Origin: Albibacterium sp963696875
GTDB taxonomy: Bacteria; Bacteroidota; Bacteroidia; Sphingobacteriales; Sphingobacteriaceae
Direction: 5' to 3'
Length of the DNA stretch: 64,000 bases
Assembly: GCA_963696875.1 (NCBI GenBank)
Contig: CAVOLQ010000007.1
Coordinates: 496,001 to 560,000 of the forward strand
How positions within the stretch are numbered: the first letter of the stretch is position 1; each line of letters begins with the position of its first letter. The notes beneath the pieces were generated by a model that made no database searches, had not been told where the DNA came from, and saw only the letters and a list, made by a program, of their open reading frames with translations. Made by a program: the position numbers and the translations under genes. Of the stretch, positions 60,309-64,000 are shown piece by piece.

Positions 60309-61670
60309 ATGCTATTAACTATCTTGAAAAGATTTATTGCTATGCTATTGACCGTTGTCATGGCAAGTGTTTTCTATGCTTGTTCAAAAGACAATGAAAG
60401 TAGCATAGCAATAATTATAGAAAAGGTAGAAGTTGTTAATACATCAGCTTCTGCAATTACCGCACGTATTGGAATTGAATTAAATAACAATTCAGATGCC
60501 TATATTAGGTACTGGATAGAAGGGGAGAGTGAAGCATTGGTTTCGGAAACCTCTTTGAATAAAAAGAAACACCTAATTCCACTTTTTAAATTAAAAGAAA
60601 ATACCTCATATAAGTTTGAAATATTAGTTTCTAACGGCGGACAGCCACAGATGGCTAGTGTTGAACCCTATCAATTCATTACCTCATCTATTCCTGTCTG
60701 GGTTAAAGACTTTTATAATGAAGATGATAATCAAATAGAGGAAGACCTTCCTGGTTATTATATTTTTTCGAGTGGAACAAGTCCAGGTTGCATCTACATT
60801 CTTGATCAAAAAGGAAGCTTGGTATGGTATAGGACGTCGCCCAATAGTATTAAGAGCTTCAGAATGTCGTCTAACAATACCCTATTAACGATAGAAGATG
60901 AAAATAAGACTTCTTTCGGCGATGGGAATGTTATTTTAGAAACCACCTTGGCAGGGGATACACTTCTTTACCTTAAAAAAGGACAAAAAGGTTTTGATAA
61001 AACCATCCACCATGATCTGGCAATAAATAGTCGAGGAAATTTAGTATTGATAACCAATGAATTAAAAGGCGGGATGCCAGGAGATGGCTTGATTGAACTT
61101 GATAAAACCGGTCATAAAATATGGGAGTGGAGTACCTTCGATGTACAAGAAGAAATCGATCCAAACATTGTTGCGCAGCCCTGGATTAACTCGATATCTA
61201 TTGATAAGGATAATAATTATATACTCTCGCTAAGAGCTTTGCACCAAATTTGGAAAGTCAATTCCACTTCAGGTAAGGTAATGTGGAAATTAGGGAAAAA
61301 AGGGAATGTAAACATTGACCCCCAATCGGAATTTCTCTATCAACATTTTGCATATCGAAATAAGGACGGCCACATGATGCTCTTTGATAATGGAAGTGCA
61401 GAGAGACCTTTTACTAGAGTACTCTCTTTTGAACTAAACGAACAAACACTAGAGGCAGAAAGCAGAATAAGAGCAAATTTGCCAGAGACATATTATTCTC
61501 CTATTATGGGAAGTGCTTCCCTTCTCCCAGATAATCACCTTTTAGCAACCAGCGCCACAAATGGCACGATAATAAAAATGGACCAGTCTGGAAGAATAAT
61601 TTGGAAGCTTAAAGCCAATGGGTCAATTTATAGGACAGAATATTTAGATGACCCATTTACTGCTAAATAA
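60309..61670 (+). CDS. arylsulfotransferase-like (ASST) beta-propeller lipoprotein
   Basis: 453 residues. Lipoprotein signal VVMASVFYACSKD, a fibronectin-type III-like domain (about 35-125), then a propeller domain with CIYILDQKGSLVWYRTSP, the His region KTIHHDLAINSRGNLVLI (candidate catalytic His), DGLIELDKTGHKIWEWSTFD, WINSISIDKDNNYILSLRAL and IWKVNSTSGKVMWKLG. ASST enzymes move sulfate between phenolic compounds. It is 9 bp after the SusD gene, so belongs to the same operon. Here it may act on, or only bind, an imported aromatic or sulfated compound. Confidence 0.8.
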   Translation: MLLTILKRFIAMLLTVVMASVFYACSKDNESSIAIIIEKVEVVNTSASAITARIGIELNNNSDAYIRYWIEGESEALVSETSLNKKKHLIPLFKLKENTSYKFEILVSNGGQPQMASVEPYQFITSSIPVWVKDFYNEDDNQIEEDLPGYYIFSSGTSPGCIYILDQKGSLVWYRTSPNSIKSFRMSSNNTLLTIEDENKTSFGDGNVILETTLAGDTLLYLKKGQKGFDKTIHHDLAINSRGNLVLITNELKGGMPGDGLIELDKTGHKIWEWSTFDVQEEIDPNIVAQPWINSISIDKDNNYILSLRALHQIWKVNSTSGKVMWKLGKKGNVNIDPQSEFLYQHFAYRNKDGHMMLFDNGSAERPFTRVLSFELNEQTLEAESRIRANLPETYYSPIMGSASLLPDNHLLATSATNGTIIKMDQSGRIIWKLKANGSIYRTEYLDDPFTAK

Positions 61671-61683
61671 TTGCACGCTTTTT

Positions 61684-62940
61684 TTAGTGATTGTTTCTTG
61701 ATTTTCTATGTTTATTAAGATTTCTATCCGCCAAATAAGCTTTTTTACTTGCTTCAGCAGCCACTTTACGTGCTTCTTTTAATTTTGCAACGTTGGTATT
61801 TTCCATAGGGTAAGGGTGTCCATCAACCACAGGAATTTTTATTCCAATTAATTTTTGAATATCATCTATCAGTTCCTTTTCTTCAGCATCACAGAAAGTA
61901 AAAGAAATTCCTTCTGCACCAGCACGGCCGGTACGTCCGATACGGTGTACATAAGTCTCAGGAATGTTTGGCACCTCGTAATTGATTACATGGGTCAAAT
62001 CATCCACGTCTATTCCCCTTGCCGCAATATCGGTAGCTACCAATACTCTCGTCTGTTTTGTTTTAAAATTCGTTAAAGCGCGTTGTCTGCTGTTTTGAGA
62101 TTTATTCCCATGAATAGCTTCGGCTTTTATTTTAGAACTATTTAAATCTTTAGCAACGCGATCGGCTCCATGTTTCGTACGTGTAAAAACCAGTGCGGTA
62201 GTAATCGATTTGTCTTTTAGAAGATACTTGAGCAGAGCCCTTTTATTACTTCTATCGGTGAAATAAATAGATTGTTGGATGGTATTAGCAGTAGATGAAG
62301 CAGGCGCTACCTCTACTTTCTCCGGATTTCTTAAAATCGTATTTGCCAATACTTGAATTTCTTTTGGCATCGTTGCAGAGAAAAACAAGGTATGTTTACT
62401 TGTTGGTAGCTTGGCAATTATTTTTTTCACATCGTGTAGAAAGCCCATATCAAGCATCCTGTCAGCTTCATCAAGAACGAATATTTCGAGGTCTTTTAAA
62501 CTGATAAAACCTTGATTCATTAAGTCGATTAAACGGCCCGGTGTAGCTACTAAAATATCCACACCAGCTTTTAATTTATCGGTCTGCGCATTTTGAGAAA
62601 CGCCACCAAAAATAACAGCATGGTTTAGTTTTAAATACCTGCCATAAGCACGAAAACTCTCATCGATCTGAATAGCTAATTCACGCGTAGGGGTGAGGAT
62701 AAGGGCCTTGATGGCTCTTTTTCCCTTTGCTTGATGGTCAATATTTTTAGACAGAAGCTGTAAAATAGGAATGGCAAAAGCGGCTGTTTTCCCGGTTCCG
62801 GTTTGTGCACATCCTAATACATCTCGTTTGTTAAGGATTAGAGGGATAGCCTGTTGTTGAATAGGAGTAGGTTTTTCATATCCTTCCTCTTGTAACGCTT
62901 TTAAAATGGGATCTATTAATTTAATTTGATCGAATGTCAT
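61684..62940 (-). CDS. DEAD-box RNA helicase (RhlE-like)
   Basis: 418 residues. All motifs are present: Q motif YEKPTPIQQQAIP, motif I AQTGTGKTAAF, Ia PTRELA, II VLDEADRMLDMGF, III FSATMP, VI HRIGRTGRAG. The short basic tail (KKAYLADRNLNKHRKSRNNH) is typical of small RhlE proteins that help ribosome assembly and RNA turnover. It converges on the ASST gene, 13 bp apart, and follows rpsA after a terminator hairpin. Confidence 0.93.
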   Translation of the reverse strand: MTFDQIKLIDPILKALQEEGYEKPTPIQQQAIPLILNKRDVLGCAQTGTGKTAAFAIPILQLLSKNIDHQAKGKRAIKALILTPTRELAIQIDESFRAYGRYLKLNHAVIFGGVSQNAQTDKLKAGVDILVATPGRLIDLMNQGFISLKDLEIFVLDEADRMLDMGFLHDVKKIIAKLPTSKHTLFFSATMPKEIQVLANTILRNPEKVEVAPASSTANTIQQSIYFTDRSNKRALLKYLLKDKSITTALVFTRTKHGADRVAKDLNSSKIKAEAIHGNKSQNSRQRALTNFKTKQTRVLVATDIAARGIDVDDLTHVINYEVPNIPETYVHRIGRTGRAGAEGISFTFCDAEEKELIDDIQKLIGIKIPVVDGHPYPMENTNVAKLKEARKVAAEASKKAYLADRNLNKHRKSRNNH

Positions 62941-62965
62941 TCTTTGTTTTGTGGGTTATTAAAAT

Positions 62966-63003
62966 AAAAAAGCCGTTTCGATATATTGAAACGGCTTTAA
63001 AGA
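62966..63003 (-). terminator. rho-independent terminator of rpsA
   Basis: AAAGCCGTTTC and GAAACGGCTTT are perfectly paired 11-bp arms around an 8-nt loop, flanked by A/T runs. It lies 17 bp after the rpsA stop and before the helicase gene. Confidence 0.88.
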
Positions 63004-63020
63004 TTGATAATTGAAAAAGA

Positions 63021-64000
63021 TTATTTAGACTTTTTGTTAGCGCTTTCTTCGCCTTCCATTTGCTGTTTTAATTGAGCAAGTACATCTAAATCACCTAAAG
63101 TGGATTTTTCTACTGAATCTTTCACTTTCTTCACCGCACCTGAGGAAGCTTTTGCTTCTTTCTTGCGTGCATTGAATTCTTCAACACGAGCCTCGGCACG
63201 TTCATCTTCCCAAATTCTTGAGTGAGAAATAACGATGCGTTTCGCTTCTTTATTAAATTCTATAACTTTAAACTGATCAACGTCGTCTGCTTTAAGCGGA
63301 GTTCCGTCTTGTTTAATGCTATGTTTGCTTGGACTAAATCCTTCAACACCATAAGCCAATGCTACGATAGCACCTTTATCGCTTACTTTCAATACAGTTC
63401 CTTCATGAATTGAATCTACTGTGAAGATGGTTTCGAATGTCTCCCAAGGGTTTTCTTCTAATTGTTTATGTCCTAAACTTAATTTACGATTCTCTTCGTC
63501 AAGTTCTAAAACAACTACATCTAATTCAATACCTGGCTTGGTGAATTCATTAGGATGGTTGATTTTCTTAGACCAAGAAAGATCAGAAATGTGAATTAAG
63601 CCATCGATACCTTCTTCCAATTCAACAAACACTCCAAAGTTAGTCATGTTTTTAACGACAGCTTTGTGTTGTGAACCAACAGGGTAGCGTGCAGCAATAT
63701 CTTTCCAAGGGTCTGGAGTCAATTGCTTAATTCCTAAACTCATTTTACGCTCGTCGCGGTCTAGAGTTAAGATTTCAGCTTCAACTTCGTCGCCTACTTT
63801 TAGGAATTCTTGCGGGCTACGTAGGTTTTGAGACCATGACATTTCAGAAACGTGAATTAGTCCTTCAACACCAGGAATGATTTCTAAGAAAGCACCGTAA
63901 TCAGCGACAGTAACAATTCTTCCTTTAACTTTAGAACCGATTACTAATTCTGTATCCAAAGATTCCCAAGGGTGAGGAGTCAATTGCTTCATGCCTAATG
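63021..64000 (-). CDS. rpsA: 30S ribosomal protein S1 (C-terminal part, runs off the right edge)
   Basis: 327 codons in frame to the edge; the codons before the Met at 63992 continue the protein (S-L-G), so that Met is internal. Three full S1 domains are seen, each with the typical core: VTVADYGAFLEIIPGVEGLIHVSE, KNMTNFGVFVELEEGIDGLIHISD, and a divergent third (VLKVSDKGAIVALAYGVEGF). Connectors KQLTPDPWKDI and KQLEENPWETF are standard for S1. The C-terminal tail is Lys/Glu-rich. S1 binds mRNA on the 30S subunit. Confidence 0.95.
   Translation of the reverse strand, partial: LGMKQLTPHPWESLDTELVIGSKVKGRIVTVADYGAFLEIIPGVEGLIHVSEMSWSQNLRSPQEFLKVGDEVEAEILTLDRDERKMSLGIKQLTPDPWKDIAARYPVGSQHKAVVKNMTNFGVFVELEEGIDGLIHISDLSWSKKINHPNEFTKPGIELDVVVLELDEENRKLSLGHKQLEENPWETFETIFTVDSIHEGTVLKVSDKGAIVALAYGVEGFSPSKHSIKQDGTPLKADDVDQFKVIEFNKEAKRIVISHSRIWEDERAEARVEEFNARKKEAKASSGAVKKVKDSVEKSTLGDLDVLAQLKQQMEGEESANKKSK

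Overview
The window is about 64 kb of an AT-rich Bacteroidota chromosome, most likely from the Sphingobacteriaceae (Pedobacter/Sphingobacterium-like). This rests on the SusC/SusD pair with an ECF sigma factor and FecR, a GLPGLI protein, CusA fused to an outer-membrane factor, a CcoNO fusion, a Sec-exported clade II-type NosZ and promoters of the TAnnTTTG type. No tRNA, rRNA, CRISPR array, transposase or phage gene was seen.

Region 1 (1-24,000) is a microaerobic respiration and nitrous oxide block. On the minus strand an operon (short hydroxyacid-dehydrogenase-like protein, hemN, ccoI, ccoS, then ccoNO running off the left edge) makes cbb3 oxidase and anaerobic heme. Next to it lie a FixL-like PAS histidine kinase and a response regulator fused to a Crp/Fnr activator. 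Then comes a nos operon read from 18,181 down to 8,431: flavoprotein-like Cys-rich protein, cytochrome c, nosZ, a membrane-NosL fusion, nosD, nosF, nosY and a CoA-transferase. A set of nitrosative-stress genes follows (two orphan heme-copper-oxidase-like proteins, a SufT-like protein, DUF1858/DUF2249, hemerythrin, RIC). Four Crp/Fnr-type palindromes (TGA-N6-TCA) sit in front of these units; two of them lie about 36 bp upstream of an exact TATCTTTG -7 box. The fused activator has the E-x-x-S-R recognition helix expected for such sites, so kinase, fused regulator and operators look like one self-contained oxygen-responsive regulon.

Region 2 (24,000-36,100) is accessory: an XRE repressor divergent from a large protein that looks like two degenerate MNT-HEPN units in tandem, an unknown 402-residue protein, a GLPGLI/outer-membrane receptor pair, a collagen-like lipoprotein, a PIN-toxin remnant and an AI-2E-family membrane protein. 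Region 3 (36,200-44,500) is metal and cation export: a CusA-CusC fusion, its adaptor and a P-type ATPase. Region 4 (44,500-48,940) is cell-envelope housekeeping (BrkB-like, thioesterase, MltG, PASTA protein, Ddl). Region 5 (49,000-54,991) holds an iron ABC transporter (fbpCBA) and an ECF sigma/FecR pair; fbpA, the sigma gene and fecR together carry six apparent single-base frameshifts. Region 6 (55,117-61,670) is the SusC/SusD/arylsulfotransferase-like locus served by that sigma/FecR pair. Region 7 is an RhlE-type helicase and ribosomal protein S1, which runs off the right edge.

Between genes, usually right at 3' ends, the window is scattered with arrays of degenerate 7-base units (consensus NTYAGSN) and two copies of a 44-nt perfect hairpin whose arms differ by compensated base pairs. 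Neither is explained by standard annotation.
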